DNA of 64,000 nucleotides from Bombyx mori (GCF_030269925.1 NC_085130.1:6522501-6586500); one strand, 5' to 3'. Counted from the first letter of the stretch, positions 10,947 to 22,205 are shown. Notes: a model not told the origin generated them from the letters alone. Numbers and translations are program-made.

Positions 10947-11377
10947 TTTATTGCTTAAATCTGTGGAAGAGCTCACAGCCCACCTTGTGTTGGTACCGGA
11001 GCCCATAGACATCTACGACGTAAATGCGCCACCCACCTTGAGATATAAGTTCTAAGATCTCAGTAGAGTTACGACGGTGGCCCCACCCTTCAAACCGAAA
11101 CGCATTACTGCTTCACGGTAGAAATAGGCAAGGTGGTGGTACCTACCCGTGCGGACTCACAAGAGGTCCGTCCTATCATCAGTAATTACGCAAATTATAA
11201 TTTTGCAGGTTTGATTTTTATTACACGATGTTATTCCTCCACCGTGGAAGTCAATCGTGTACATTTGATGAGTACGTATTTCATTAGAAAAATTGGTACA
11301 CGCCAGCGGGATTCGAACACCGGTGCATCGCTAGATACGAATGCACCGGACGTCTTATCCTTTAGGCCACGACGACT
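10947..11377 (-). mobile_element. Bm1 SINE, near full length
   Basis: Reverse complement of a complete Bm1: T-run at 10,947, body, AATTACGCAAATTATAATTT linker, and the tRNA-like head ending CCTTTAGGCCACGACGACTT. With the + copy at 10,390 it makes a large inverted repeat. Confidence 0.9.
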
Positions 11378-11380
11378 TCT

Positions 11381-11526
11381 AGGTTGATACCGGAGCCCAT
11401 ATATATCTACAACGTAAATGCCGCCACCCACCTTGAGATATGAGTTCTAAGAGCTCAGTATTATTACAACGGCTGCCCCATCCTTCAAACCGAAAAGCAT
11501 CTCTGCTTCACGGCAGAAATAAACAG
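11381..11526 (-). mobile_element. Bm1 SINE, internal fragment
   Basis: Begins GGTTGATACCGGAGCCCATA and ends TTCACGGCAGAAATAAACAG; both ends are missing. Confidence 0.75.
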
Positions 11527-11576
11527 GCCTTTATAACTTATAAACTATTAATAAAAAAAAAAAAACACCTTAAAAT

Positions 11577-11840
11577 TGGTTACAAACAAGGAGTGTTGAC
11601 CGCGGTAGCCCCCCTACCTCATCCGGGTTCTGACCTCGGAGGGGATCGGACGTCGGGTGTAAGAGTGCAGGGGAGTCGTTTAGTGGGTGGGTCCTAAAAT
11701 CCTTGGGCCCGCGGTCTGCTCACAATACCATGCAGATCGTTGAGTCTCACATACCCCGCGCGCCCCTTTTGCGCGGGGACCTCGTAGGAGGTTCGGCTCT
11801 CTAACCGAAAAAAAAAAAAAAAAATGGTTACAAACAAGGA
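11577..11840 (+). mobile_element. 5'-truncated LINE 3' end (R1-like?) with 16-bp target-site duplication
   Basis: The 16-bp repeat TGGTTACAAACAAGGA lies at 11,577-11,592 and 11,825-11,840. Between them is a GC-rich, non-coding 3' end that finishes in CTCTCTAACCG plus an A-run. Truncation, poly(A) and flanking duplication show insertion by target-primed reverse transcription. R1-group membership is a guess from the GAGTCGTTTAGTGGGTGG block. Confidence 0.75.
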
Positions 11841-11854
11841 AACGCATTATATGA

Positions 11855-11975
11855 GTTTTTTTTTATTGCCTTTGTAGGCAGACGAGCATACGGCCCACCT
11901 GATGTTAAGTGGTCACCGTCGCTCATGGACGTCAGCAATGCCAGGGGCAGAGCCAAGTCGCTGCCTACAAAGTAC
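11855..11975 (-). mobile_element. CR1-like LINE 3' tail
   Basis: Reverse complement of GGCAGCGACTTGGCTCTGCC ... CTGCCTACAAAGGCAATAAA, the non-coding end of the LINE whose coding end is seen at 28,665 and 30,085. Confidence 0.75.
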
Positions 11976-12085
11976 CGTGCAGTACCGTGTTATATGAGGG
12001 ATTACTGTAATTAGCATTACAGGTAAGTTCTTTGCATTAGTGGTATCAATCAACATACGAACTATATAGTATGTAGAACTTATCT

Positions 12086-12491
12086 CATTCCGATAGAGGC
12101 ACCCGTCACGTGCGGACGTGCTCATCGACCACTCGATCGCCCGGTCTTTGTTCGCCCGGCTTTTGTTAGCCCGGCCATTGTTCGCGCGGCCTGTGTTCGT
12201 GGTACATCTGCCGACTAAGTGCTCTTCCTGGAAGCTTTTATTTGTTTTGTTTCCTTTTGTTGTTTCTGTGTTCGTGGTACATCTGCCGACAAACTGTTTT
12301 CCTGGAAGTGGTTAATTGTTCTGTTTCTTTTTGTTATTTCCGTTTTGTTGTGTTTTTTCTTTGTCCTGTAGTAATCGTGCCGCATCGCCACCTGTGTTCA
12401 ATAGAACCGCTCAGGTCCGAGAAGTTGGGGCCTCGCCGCAAGGCGAGTGTTTTCAAGACCCGGGGCCGCCCCACCTGGGCACTCAGCGATC
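12086..12491 (+). promoter_or_regulatory. LINE 5' UTR / internal promoter region with tandem repeats
   Basis: Four 15-bp units (CGCCCGGTCTTTGTT and variants) fill 12,138-12,197. Then a 75-bp unit starting CTGTGTTCGTGGTACATCTG occurs at 12,191-12,265 and again, diverged, at 12,266-12,340. Jockey-type elements are transcribed from internal promoters at their 5' end. That these repeats act as promoter monomers is inference. Confidence 0.6.
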
Positions 12492-14065
12492 ATGGACGCT
12501 GTATTCGCGGAATTCCTCCGACTTCGCCACCCACAGCTCGCCTCAGAGTTTCTGGCCTTCAAGGCCGATCACATCGCGAGCCCTCTCGTGGACTCCGCCG
12601 AGCTCGCTGTACCTGCGTGCAAAGCTTCTGCATCGAGCACCGCAGCCTCCGTCGTGCCTGCCGATCCCGCGTCGCCTATACTGGCGAGTAAAATTGCTGC
12701 GTCGTCCGCCGTGGCCACCGTTCCAGCAGCGCGATCACCTGCGCCCGCCTTCTCGTCCTCCGACTCTGACTCGGAGATGGAGGTCGACCTCGCTCCCGCC
12801 TCATCGACGGATGGATTCACCATGGTACAAAAGGGTAAGAAGCGTGCCGCGGAGTCTCGAGCTCCCGCGGCCGCTAAAATTAGCAAAGCCGCGAACGCGT
12901 CGCGCCCCCGCCCTCAGACTCCCGTTGCGCCTCCAGCCCGTGCCACTCCGTCGCCGCGTCCGGTGGCACAAAATAAAACCCAGACCCCTCCCCCGGTAAT
13001 CCTCCAAGAGAAGGCAGCTTGGGATCGAGTTTCCCTGGCCCTTAAGGCCAAAAATATCAATTTCACGAATGCCCGTAACCTCGCGAACGGCATTCAAATT
13101 AAGGTTCGAACACCCGACGACCATAGGGCTCTCTCTTCTTACCTCCGTAAGGAGCGTATAAGTTTCCACACGTATACGCTCCAGGAGGAGCGCGAACTCC
13201 GTGTCGTCCCTTACGTGGCATACGTGGCATCCCTAAAGAGTTGGATGCCGAGCTAGTCAAGGCCGACCTTCTCGAACAAGGCCTACCGGTTAACTCCGTA
13301 CACCGCATGCACACATGTCGCGGAAGGGAGCCATATAACATGGTTCTCGTCGCCCTCCAGCCTACCCCCGAGGGTAAGCTAATTTTCAACATCCGAACGG
13401 TCTGTAGCCTTTCCGGAATCGCCGTCGAAACCCCACACAAGAAAGGCACACCTAGCCAGTGCCATAACTGCCAATTATACGGGCATTCTTCCCGTAACTG
13501 TCACGCGCGCCCCCGATGCGTCAAGTGTTTAGGAGATCATGCCACGGCCCTCTGCACTCGCGATCAAAAAACCGCGACGGAACCGCCTAGCTGCGTCCTG
13601 TGTCGTACACAGGGTCACCCCGCAAATTACCGCGGATGCCCCCGAGCCCCGAAAATAAATCGCCGCGTCGCCCGCCAAAACCGCCTCCGAGCTTCCGGCC
13701 CAGACATCAAAGCCTCGGCACCCTCTGTGTCGCAGGCTAAGCCAGCGTTCGTTCCGGCGCCGGTGCCCAGTGTCTCGGCTTGGGCGAAACCGCTGCCGTA
13801 CACGAACACGGTTACAACTCCCTCCTCCGCGATTCGTCCCGCCCCCGCAACTCGTCCCTCTCCCGCGACTTGCCCTCCGACCGCGTCCGACAATCTCGCT
13901 TTAGCGATCGACTTCTTTCAGTCGATCAACTTTGAGCGCGTTAACGCTTTGGGCGACGCCATTCGCGCTGCCTCCACTGCACAGCACTTTATCGCCGTTG
14001 TGCAAGAATACGCCGACGTATACGCGTCATTAAATACGTACGTCCTCCCCTCACTCCGCCGGTAA
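12492..14065 (+). pseudogene. LINE ORF1 (gag-like nucleic-acid-binding protein), frameshifted
   Basis: ORF1 proteins of this group bind the element RNA. The first ATG with good context is at 12,492 (MDAVFAEFLRLRHPQLASEF); an open frame extends further upstream without an ATG. The first frame runs to a stop at 13,256 and the second continues to 14,065, so a frameshift lies near 13,210-13,245. That is beside a 9-bp duplication (ACGTGGCAT twice). After an Ala/Ser/Pro-rich N-terminal half come three zinc knuckles: CHNCQLYGHSSRNC, CVKCLGDHATALC and CVLCRTQGHPANYRGC. The stop is three bases ahead of the ORF2 ATG, a tight gag-pol arrangement. Confidence 0.88.
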
Positions 14066-14068
14066 TCA

Positions 14069-16921
14069 ATGGCGTATATAAGTAGAATAAAGCCCCTATC
14101 CGTAACGATAGGATTTTTTAACGCTTACGGTCTCGCAAATCAACGTGATCAGGTTTCTGACTTTTTGCGTGACCATCAAATTGATATCTTTTTAGTGCAG
14201 GAGACCCTACTTAAGCCCGCGCGCCGTGACCCTAAAATCGCGAACTATAACATGGTCAGGAACGACAGGCTCTCTGCTCGTGGTGGTGGTACTGTCATTT
14301 ACTATAGAAGAGCCCTGCATTGCGTCCCGCTCGATCCTCCCGCGCTCGCTAATATCGAAGCATCAGTGTGCCGAATCTCACTGAAGGGACACGCGCCGAT
14401 CGTTATCGCGTCCGTTTATCTTTCACCGGATAAGATCGTTCTAAGCAGTGATATCGAGGCGCTGCTCGGTATGGGGAGCTCTGTCATTCTGGCGGGCGAC
14501 CTAAATTGTAAACACATCAGGTGGAACTCACACACCACAACCCCGAATGGCAGGCGGCTTGACGCGTTAGTCGATGATCTCGCCTTCGATATCGTCGCTC
14601 CGCTAACACCGACTCACTGCCCGCTAAATATCGCGCATCGCCCGGATATACTCGACATAGTGTTATTAAAAAACGTAACTCTGAGCTTACACTCGATCGA
14701 AGTAGTTTCAGAGTTAGATTCAGACCACCGTCCCGTCGTTATGAAGCTCGGTCGCGCTCCCGACTCCGTTCCCGTCACGAGGACTGTGGTGGATTGGCAC
14801 ACGCTGGGCATCAGCCTGGCTGAATCTGATCCACCATCGCTCCCGTTTAACCCGGACTCTACCCCGTCTCCTCAGGATACCGCTGAAGCCATAGACATCT
14901 TAACGTCACACATCACCTCAACATTAGATAGATCATCGAAACAAGTTGTAGCGGACGATTACCTTCACCGCTTCAAATTGTCCGATGATATTAGGGAACT
15001 CCTTAGAGCTAAGAACGCCTCGATACGCGCCTACGACAGGTATCCTACCGCGGAAAATCGTATTCGAATGCGTGCCCTACAACGCGACGTAAAGTCTCGC
15101 ATCGCCGAAGTCCGAGATGCCAGATGGTCTGATTTCTTAGAAGGACTCGCGCCCTCCCAAAGGTCTTACTACCGCTTAGCTCGTACTCTCAAATCGGATA
15201 CGGTAGTAACTATGCCCACCCTCGTAGGCCCCTCAGGCCGACTCGCGGCTTTTGATGATGACGAAAAAGCAGAGTTGCTGGCCGATACATTGCAAACCCA
15301 GTGCACGCCCAGCACTTAATCCGTAGACCCTGTTCATGTAGAATTAGTAGACAGTGAGGTAGAACGCAGAGTCTCCTTGCCACCCTCGGATGCGTTACCA
15401 CCCGTCACCCCGATGGAAGTTAAAGACTTGATCAAAGACCTACGTCCTCGCAAGGCTCCCGGTTCCGACGGTATATCCAACCGCGTTATTAAACTTCTAC
15501 CCGTCCAACTCATCGTGATGTTGGCAGATATTTTCAATGCCGCTATGGCGAACTGTATCTTTCCCGCGGTGTGGAAAGAAGCGGACGTTATCGGCATACA
15601 TAAACCCGGTAAACCAAAAAATCATCCGACGAGCTACCGCCCGATTAGCCTCCTCATGTCTCTAGGCAAACTGTATGAGCGTCTGCTCTACAAACGCCTC
15701 AGAGACTTCGTCTCATCCAAGGGCATTTTCATCGATGAACAATTCGGATTCCGTACAAATCACTCATGCGTTCAACAGGTGCACCGCCTCACGGAGCACA
15801 TTCTTGTGGGGCTTAATCGACCAAAACCATTATACACGGGAGCTCTGTTCTTCGACGTCGCAAAAGCGTTCGACAAAGTCTGGCACAACGGTTTGATTTT
15901 CAAACTATTCAACATGGGTGTGCCGGATAGTCTCGTGCTCATCATACGGGACTTCTTGTCGAACCGCTCTTTTCGATATCGAGTCGAGGGAACCCGCTCC
16001 TCCCCACGACCTCTCACAGCTGGAGTCCCGCAAGGCTCTGTCCTTTCACCCCTCCTATTTAGCTTATTCGTTAACGATATTCCCCGGTCGCCGCCGACCC
16101 ATTTAGCTTTATTCGCCGACGACACGACTGTTTACTATTCCAGTAGAAAAAAGTCCCTTATCGCGAAGAAGCTTCAGAGCGCAGCCCTAGCCCTAGGACA
16201 GTGGTTCCGAAAATGGCGCATAGACATCAACCCAGCGAAAAGTACTGCGGTGCTATTTCAGAGGGGAAGCTCCACACGGATTTCCTCCCGTATTAGGAGG
16301 AGGAATCTCACACCCCCGATTACTCTCTTTAGTCAATCCATACCCTGGGCCAGGAAGGTCAAGTACCTGGGCGTTACCCTGGATGCATCGATGACATTCC
16401 GCCCGCATATAAAATCAGTCCGTGACCGTGCCGCGTTTATTCTCGGTAGACGGAAAATGTCCCTTCAGAACAAGGTGACACTTTACAAAACTTGCATAAG
16501 GCCCGTCATGACTTACGCGAGTGTGGTGTTCGCTCACGCGGCCCGCACACACATAGACACCCTTCAATCCCTACAATCCCGCTTTTGCATGTTAGCCGTC
16601 GGAGCTCCGTGGTTCGTGAGGAACGTTGACCTACACGACGACCTGGGCCTCGAATCTATACAGAAATACATGAAGTCAGCGTCGGAACGGTACTTCGATA
16701 AGGCTATGCGTCATGATAATCGCCTTATCGTTGCCGCCGCTGACTACTCCCCGAATCCTGATCATGCAGGAGCCAGTGACCGTCGACGCCCTAGACACGT
16801 CCTTACGGATCCATCAGATCCAATAACCTTTGCACTAGACGCCTTCAGCTCTAGGAGCAGGCTTAGGGACCTCGGTAACCGTACTCGTCGAACTCGACAA
16901 AGAGTTCGCCGTGCAACCTAA
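14069..16921 (+). pseudogene. LINE ORF2 (AP endonuclease and reverse transcriptase), one in-frame stop
   Basis: ORF2 nicks the target and copies the RNA there. About 950 codons are open apart from TAA at 15,317-15,319, one C-to-T change from CAA. The N-terminal endonuclease has VQETLLKP, GDLNCKHIRW, RPDILDIVLL and SDHRPVV. The reverse transcriptase (from about 15,400) has YRPISLLMSLGKLYERLL, LFFDVAKAFDKVW, VPQGSVLSPLLFSLFVNDIP and the catalytic FADD in LALFADDTTVYY, then VKYLGVTLD. The end, RRTRQRVRRAT, is shared with the truncated copy at 25,767. All catalytic motifs look intact, so the stop is the only obvious lesion. Confidence 0.92.
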
Positions 16922-17177
16922 CCCATGAATCAGCTCGCTGAGTTTCTCGCCGGATCTTCTCAGCGGGTCGCGATTCCGATCCGGTAGTAGATTCATTCGC
17001 GAAGCAGCTACTCATGAGTTGTTAGGTCTCCTTCGGAGGCGCTCGGGCAGCTGTTAGCAAATCCCACCCCTCCTGGCTGAGCCTTTGCTCGCCCACCTGT
17101 CCTGGTGAAACTGGAAAGGCCACCGGGCCACCAGTAATCCTTCAATCATAAAAAAAAAAAAAAAAAACAAGAACTTA

Positions 17178-17598
17178 TCTATATATTAATACGTGAAGCA
17201 AAAACTTTGTTATCCTTTTTACGAAAATTGCGCGGATGTACGAGTATGACATTTTCTACACTTATAGAGAATATAGAGAAGAAGTGCACAATGCTAATAT
17301 TTTTTTTAAATAATGCATAAAAGATACATTAAATCAATAAAGAAAACATAACACACACTACATGCCATGTATTTGACGCACACACGCATGCATACTATTT
17401 ATTGTCAAACTTTTGTTCTTGACGTCTGTGGTCAAATTGAGAATAGATTATATATTGTTTGTCTTTATTAATATTTTTTTTATAGTGTAGTGTTGGCGAA
17501 AATTGTGATCATAGAAGTATAAAATACAATCATAATAGTGTACAAACTTACAATTCCAATTAATTATAGTCGAATTTCGACTACTGCGGGACCTCTAG
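17178..17598 (+). mobile_element. Helitron, non-autonomous, family A, complete
   Basis: Starts TCTATATATTAATACGTGAA and ends GCGGGACCTCTAG before a T. The hairpin AGTCGAATTTCGACT at 17,568-17,582 lies 12 bp before the CTAG. It has no open frame. Its first three bases belong to the target duplication of the LINE on its left. Confidence 0.85.
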
Positions 17599-18365
17599 TA
17601 TTATGTAAATGTGTGTGTGTACAATAAAATGTAAATAGATATTGGTGTACTTTGCAATGGATTGTAATAAAGACGTGACATAAAAATCTATTACGTAAAC
17701 TCCAAAACATTAAAATCAAAAGTTCCATAATAAGCCCATTGGAAGTCTTAAGCACATTACGTTATTATGCAAAGCTCGGGCTTTGCATGAGAGCTTTGAA
17801 TTTTACTCAACAATACATAGCATTTTGGTATAAATTTAAATTGCATAAAGAATGTTTATGTTAGCAAAATTGTTTCATGATGTTGTCGTATGTGGAGTTT
17901 GACTATTTAAAAAAAATCTTGATTGCTAATAATCTAGCAGCTATAGTTAGGAAATATTTGATCTGAAGGCAATTTTAACTGGCACAGCATTTTGGAAATT
18001 GGAAATTGGAAAAAGGTGAAAATCAGTGGAGTATCTTATCAGAGCGGAGTGATGAAGGTTCTAGAACGGTGTTTCTCAACGTGGGACCCACGCCCTACAA
18101 GGGGGCAATTTGATAAATAATGTAGTTTTGATAAGTAAGGGGGGGGGGGGATTAAATTAATATAAAAAATCTGTATTAAAATTATTTTTAAGTTGAATTT
18201 CAGTTTTTAATATTACTTACTGTATTTTGATAACAATTTCATAGTGATTTCTTCCTAAAACCTATCATTTATGTTATTTAAGTGAACAAAACAATTTCTT
18301 TTTGAAAGAAACTCATATCGTCTCATGCTCATACTCATTTGTATTCGTCGTGGGTGGTAAAGAAT
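17599..18365. other. No gene; possible hAT remnant and G homopolymer
   Basis: Mostly AT-rich. Around 18,070-18,120 GGTGTTTCTCAACGTGGG resembles hAT-type terminal sequence, but no second end was found. A G-run lies at about 18,140-18,151. Confidence 0.35.
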
Positions 18366-18492
18366 AAGAAGGAATAACATCGTGTAATAAAAACCAAACC
18401 CGCAAAATTATAATTTGCGTAATAACTGGTGGTAGAACCTCTTGTCCCACTTGTCTCTGGTCTCGTCCCACCATTTAAGCCATAAAAAAAAC
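18366..18492 (+). mobile_element. Bm1 SINE with large internal deletion
   Basis: ATAACATCGTGTAATAAAAA and CTGGTGGTAGAACCTCTTGT run straight into a shortened tail, CATTTAAGCCATAAAAAAAA. Confidence 0.75.
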
Positions 18493-18834
18493 AAAATGGC
18501 TTTTCTGTCACAGATTCAATTATAATATATAATATAGAATGCAACACTGGACACGTGTGCATGTTGAGCACTCTAGATCCAAACCAGCCTTTAGATTAAG
18601 GTAGTTTTGATGTTAATTTTGAGTTTTTGTTTTATTATTATTATTTTTTGTTTTTATTGATATTAATTATTATTGATTTTGTTTTAGTCCGAGATACTTA
18701 TTATTATTATTTAATTCTAGTATAAATGAAATGTTAATGAGTGTAATATGAATGCAAAATTTGAAGTAAATGAAAATAATAATAATAATAATAATCGCAA
18801 CTATTATCTAAGTGAAGAGCGAACACTTTTTATC
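18493..18834. repeat. AT-rich spacer with ATT/AAT microsatellites
   Basis: Imperfect TTATTATTATT near 18,630-18,710 and (AAT)n at 18,775-18,795; nothing else recognised. Confidence 0.6.
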
Positions 18835-19087
18835 ACTGGTGGTAGGACCTCTTGGGAGTCTGCATGGGTAGGTACCACCACCTCGCCTATTTCTGCCGTG
18901 AAGCAGTAATGCGTTTCAGTTCGAAGGGTGGGGTAGCCGTTGTAACTATACTGAGACCTTAGAACTTATATCTCGAGGTGGGTGGCGCATTTACGTTGTA
19001 GATGTCTAAGGGCTCCAGTAACCACTTAACATCAGGTGGGCTGTGAGCTCGTTTATCCATCTAAGCAATAAAAAAAAAATAAAAAAA
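18835..19087 (+). mobile_element. Bm1 SINE, 5'-truncated
   Basis: Complete body from ACTGGTGGTAGGACC to GCAATAAAAAAAAAATAAAA. Confidence 0.88.
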
Positions 19088-19684
19088 GAACAAGTCAAGA
19101 AGTATAACACTGCAACGTTCTGTGTTTGCTATTACCGATAATTTATTGATAAGGAAACATTGTTCTGCATTCTGCCACCGTAAACTCATTTAACATGATT
19201 GATGCCCAAATTTTTAGCGGTAAGCCGTCAAAAAGTATTTTCTCGAAACATTTCTCGTGATAAAAAAAAATATAAATAAGAATTGGTTCTTGGTTTGTTT
19301 TCGTGATTCCAAATCCAATTCAATTTATAATCGGGCTGTTCGAAGTTAATAATATTTGTTTACTTTCGAATTGGGGATCCAAAGGCAAAGGCTTAAAATA
19401 CGAACGGCGATGGATACAAATCTAAGAATCACACGAATCAGAATCACACTCAGAATCACACGAAAGGTTAGCCGCTGCTAGTGAACGGTGCGATGAAGGC
19501 TCCATCGATGCTATGTCGACCTCTGACCTCCCGCGCTACACCGAGCTGCATAGATCCCCTGATGGGATGGGTCCCCTACCCAAATAAAAAGAGATTAGAG
19601 ATAGAGAATTTTTTTTTTTTTCTTGTAATTTGTTTCTATTAAATAACTAATAACTAAAGTAATAAATGGGAACAACTCAAGCAA
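19088..19684. other. No gene seen
   Basis: No coding-like frame and no repeat I can name; a T-run lies at 19,609-19,622. Confidence 0.4.
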
Positions 19685-20222
19685 GGTTATCCGGCCCCAA
19701 ATTAAGATTTCCTTTTTTATAGGCAGAGGCCGGAGGCATACTTATATAATTTTAAACATATACTCTTCTTCTTTTCCTCCACCTTATTCCACTAGGTGGG
19801 GTCGACACAACTAATTTTTCACTTCCATTCTGTTCTATCAGCCGTCATCTCAACACTCACTACTCTCTTTCTCTCATATCGTCATTCACACACTCCATCC
19901 ATGTCTTCTTCGGTCGACCTCTTCCCCCTCTACCTTGCACTACCATTTCCATACATCTTCTAGTCACATGCATCTCCTCTCTACGCATCACATGCCCATA
20001 CCACGCTAACCTTCTGCTCTTTAATTCGTTGATTACTGGGGCTACTTTCACACTTCCTCTGATATGCTCATTTAAATATATACATATATAGATAATAAGC
20101 ACCCAAGGAAAGAGCAAACAAATCCGTTCATCACACGAATGTTTGTCTCATCCGGGAACCGAACCCACGCCCCTGGGCGCAAGTCAAGGCCGCTAACAAC
20201 TGCACCACCGAATCAGTTAAAT
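19685..20222 (-). mobile_element. tRNA-derived SINE (second family), interrupted by an RTE-like fragment
   Basis: The tRNA-like head is at 20,150-20,222: in reverse complement TTCGGTGGTGCAGTTGTTAG (A box) and GTGGGTTCGGTTCCCG (B box). The body continues to about 20,075 and resumes at 19,685-19,762 (TCCGGCCCCAAATTAAG). Related copies: 35,548, 52,455, 59,155 and 59,321. Confidence 0.65.
19763..20070 (-). pseudogene. RTE-like LINE, C-terminal fragment
   Basis: The minus-strand frame encodes RRLAWYGHVMRREEM and GRGGRGRPKKTWMECVNDDM, the same signatures as at 5,806. A short piece of the same end lies at about 38,690-38,770. 5'-truncated and inside a SINE. Confidence 0.65.
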
Positions 20223-20257
20223 TTATAAGTTCTGCAGTTTAAATACAAGATTATATA

Positions 20258-20784
20258 TACAGGGTGTTTCAGAATGTTCTTCGTTCTTGAATTGACTACT
20301 CGTTACTGCCATATGATCGGGACTTTTTTGACTATAGAAATACAAAACCAGTGTGGCTACAACCGCAGCAACTTTTTCCGGCAAGACGGAGCCACTTCTC
20401 ATGTTAAAAATGACTCATTAGCTGCTCTTCAAGATTTATTCCCTGGAAGAGTGATAAGTCACCGAGGAGATATCAACTGGCCACCGAGGAGCCCTGATTT
20501 AAAGCCTGCTGATTTTTTCCTATGGGGCTACCTAAAAAGTAAAGTTTACAATCCATTGCCACCCAACCTGAATGTTTTGAAGCAAGGAATCACGGAAGAA
20601 ATCAACTCTTATTCCAAGAGCGATGCTCCAGAGAGTGATTGGAATTTTTACCTCTTTTTAGCTATTTTTCATAAATAAACTTCTAGAGCTGCTCCTTAAT
20701 TTAACAATTAATAAAACGAATTTTAATATTTTTGTTTTTTATTTAACTCTGATTTTCTTTAATTCTGAGACACCCTATATATAC
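20258..20784 (+). mobile_element. Tc1/mariner-type element, internally deleted
   Basis: Terminal inverted repeats ACAGGGTGTTTCAGAAT (20,259-) and ATTCTGAGACACCCTATA (-20,780) with TA-rich flanks. The element is about 0.5 kb, far shorter than the roughly 1.3 kb usual for an autonomous mariner. Confidence 0.8.
20274..20680 (+). pseudogene. Mariner-type transposase, C-terminal catalytic fragment
   Basis: Encodes QDGATSHVKNDSLAAL and NWPPRSPDLKPADFFLWGYL. The first contains the second catalytic Asp of the DDE/D triad (FxQDGA), and the second the W-P-x-x-S-P-D-L block typical of this superfamily. The N-terminal DNA-binding half and the first catalytic Asp are gone, so the protein is inactive. Confidence 0.85.
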
Positions 20785-21417
20785 AAGATTATATATTATT
20801 ATATTACAAGATTATAATGGTGCATGCTACTAACTAGCATCGGAATGTGTTCTTTTTATCAATTTCAGACAATGGAATAGGGACCAATAAAGTCCAGTTG
20901 CTTGTTTCCTATTCATCTTCTTTCCCTTGTTCCCATTATCTGAGGTCAGCGCAGCATGTTCTCTTTTTATCATGTTTAGGGATTTGACATAAGTTTCATG
21001 ATCAAAACCGCTAAGGTCAACCCTCCTTGGGTCATATCTCCGATAGTATACTACTCATCGCAACCTGCCACAGTGAAGGAACTTTTCTATTTCTTCCGTT
21101 GGTTTCCTTCTATTTTCCTTCCCTATCGCGTTTCATTTTATTAAATATTAAAACCTTGTCGACGGCTAACAAATAGCCTTACATTAAAATTTCCTTGAAA
21201 CCTAAAACCTTGACACGTTTCAATTCAGAGCGCAGATAGCTGCAATTTCTGCTGTCAAGATACAAACGAGCTAGATCGAGCACCGCTCCAAAATTAAAGC
21301 CACCGGCCTTAATCGGTTTACGGCAGTTTAGGTCGGTAACAACCGGTTTGAAGCGGTTACGGCGAGTTTGAATCTTACTCGATTTCATGATGCACTTTCG
21401 CATGTGCTGAATTTTAA
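20785..21417. other. No gene seen
   Basis: Moderate GC content, but no open frame with coding character. CGGTTT motifs are spaced irregularly at 21,310-21,360. Confidence 0.4.
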
Positions 21418-21700
21418 ATATACCGCAAAATTATAATTTGCGTATTTACTGGTGGCAGGACCTCTTGTGAGTCCGCACGGGTAGGTACCACCGCCCTGCC
21501 TATTTCTGCCGTGAAGTAGTAATGCGTTTCGGTTTGAAGGGTGAGGCAGCCGTTGCAACCATACTGAGACCTTAGAACTTATATCTCAAGGTGGGTGGCG
21601 CATTTACGTTGTAGATATCTACGGGCTCCAGTAAACACTTAACACCAGATGGGCTGTGAGCTCGTCCACTTATCTAAGCAATAAAAAAATAAAAAAAACC
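21418..21700 (+). mobile_element. Bm1 SINE with part of the linker
   Basis: Begins in the AAAATTATAATTTGCGTA linker and continues to GCAATAAAAAAATAAAA; the tRNA-like head is missing. Confidence 0.88.
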
Positions 21701-21917
21701 TACGTAAAATTTTGCGATAACTCAATTTTTCCCAGGCCAACGCGAAAACAAAAGCTAGATAAATTATTATATCGATATGTCCCCTAACTCTTGCCGTCTA
21801 GATCTTAACCCTATAATATTTTCTCAAGTAACACATCGTTGTACGCATTGCGAATGTTTGATTCCGTTCTTAGCAACAGAACGCGCTTACGAGTGCCGCT
21901 ACACAATGTATGTATAA

Positions 21918-22105
21918 TCTATATATTAATACGTGAAGCAAAAACTTTATATCCCTTTTTACGAAGATTGTGCGGACGGAAGAGTATGAAATTTTCTACA
22001 CTTATAGAGAACATAGAGAAGCAGTGCACAATGCTAATATTTTCTTAAAATAATGCATAAAAGATACATTAAATCTATAAAGAAAACATTACACACTATA
22101 CTATT
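21918..22105 (+). mobile_element. Helitron family A, 5' part
   Basis: Starts TCTATATATTAATACGTGAA and follows family A for about 190 bp (CATAAAAGATACATTAAATC), then diverges. No CTAG end was found. Confidence 0.65.
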
Positions 22106-22205
22106 TGGCACACTCTCATTGGCATACTCTCTAAATGGCACACGACAATAATGTTAGTTAGCGTAATCGCTTCGGAGGTAATACTATTGAGACTGTACTG
22201 CTACT

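Larger units (their letters stand above)
12086..17169 (+). mobile_element. Full-length Jockey-type non-LTR retrotransposon
   Basis: A 5.1-kb element flanked by an 11-bp duplication, AGAACTTATCT, at 12,075-12,085 and 17,170-17,180. It starts CATTCCGATAGAGGCACC, has a GC-rich 5' UTR with tandem repeats, a gag-like ORF1 with zinc knuckles, an ORF2 with endonuclease and reverse transcriptase, a tail of about 230 bp and a poly(A). It lacks LTRs and RNase H, as is usual in the Jockey group. ORF1 has a frameshift and ORF2 one stop, so this copy is recently dead. It landed at the very 5' end of a Helitron, whose TCT is part of the duplicated site. The size is near that of the Bombyx element BMC1, but I cannot confirm the name. 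Confidence 0.92.

Noticed and set aside
12569..13169. Minus-strand open frames opposite LINE ORF1
   Set aside because: They are shadows of the GC-rich + strand coding region.
18070..18120. hAT-like terminal motif GGTGTTTCTCAACGTGGG
   Set aside because: No matching opposite end or 8-bp duplication could be found.
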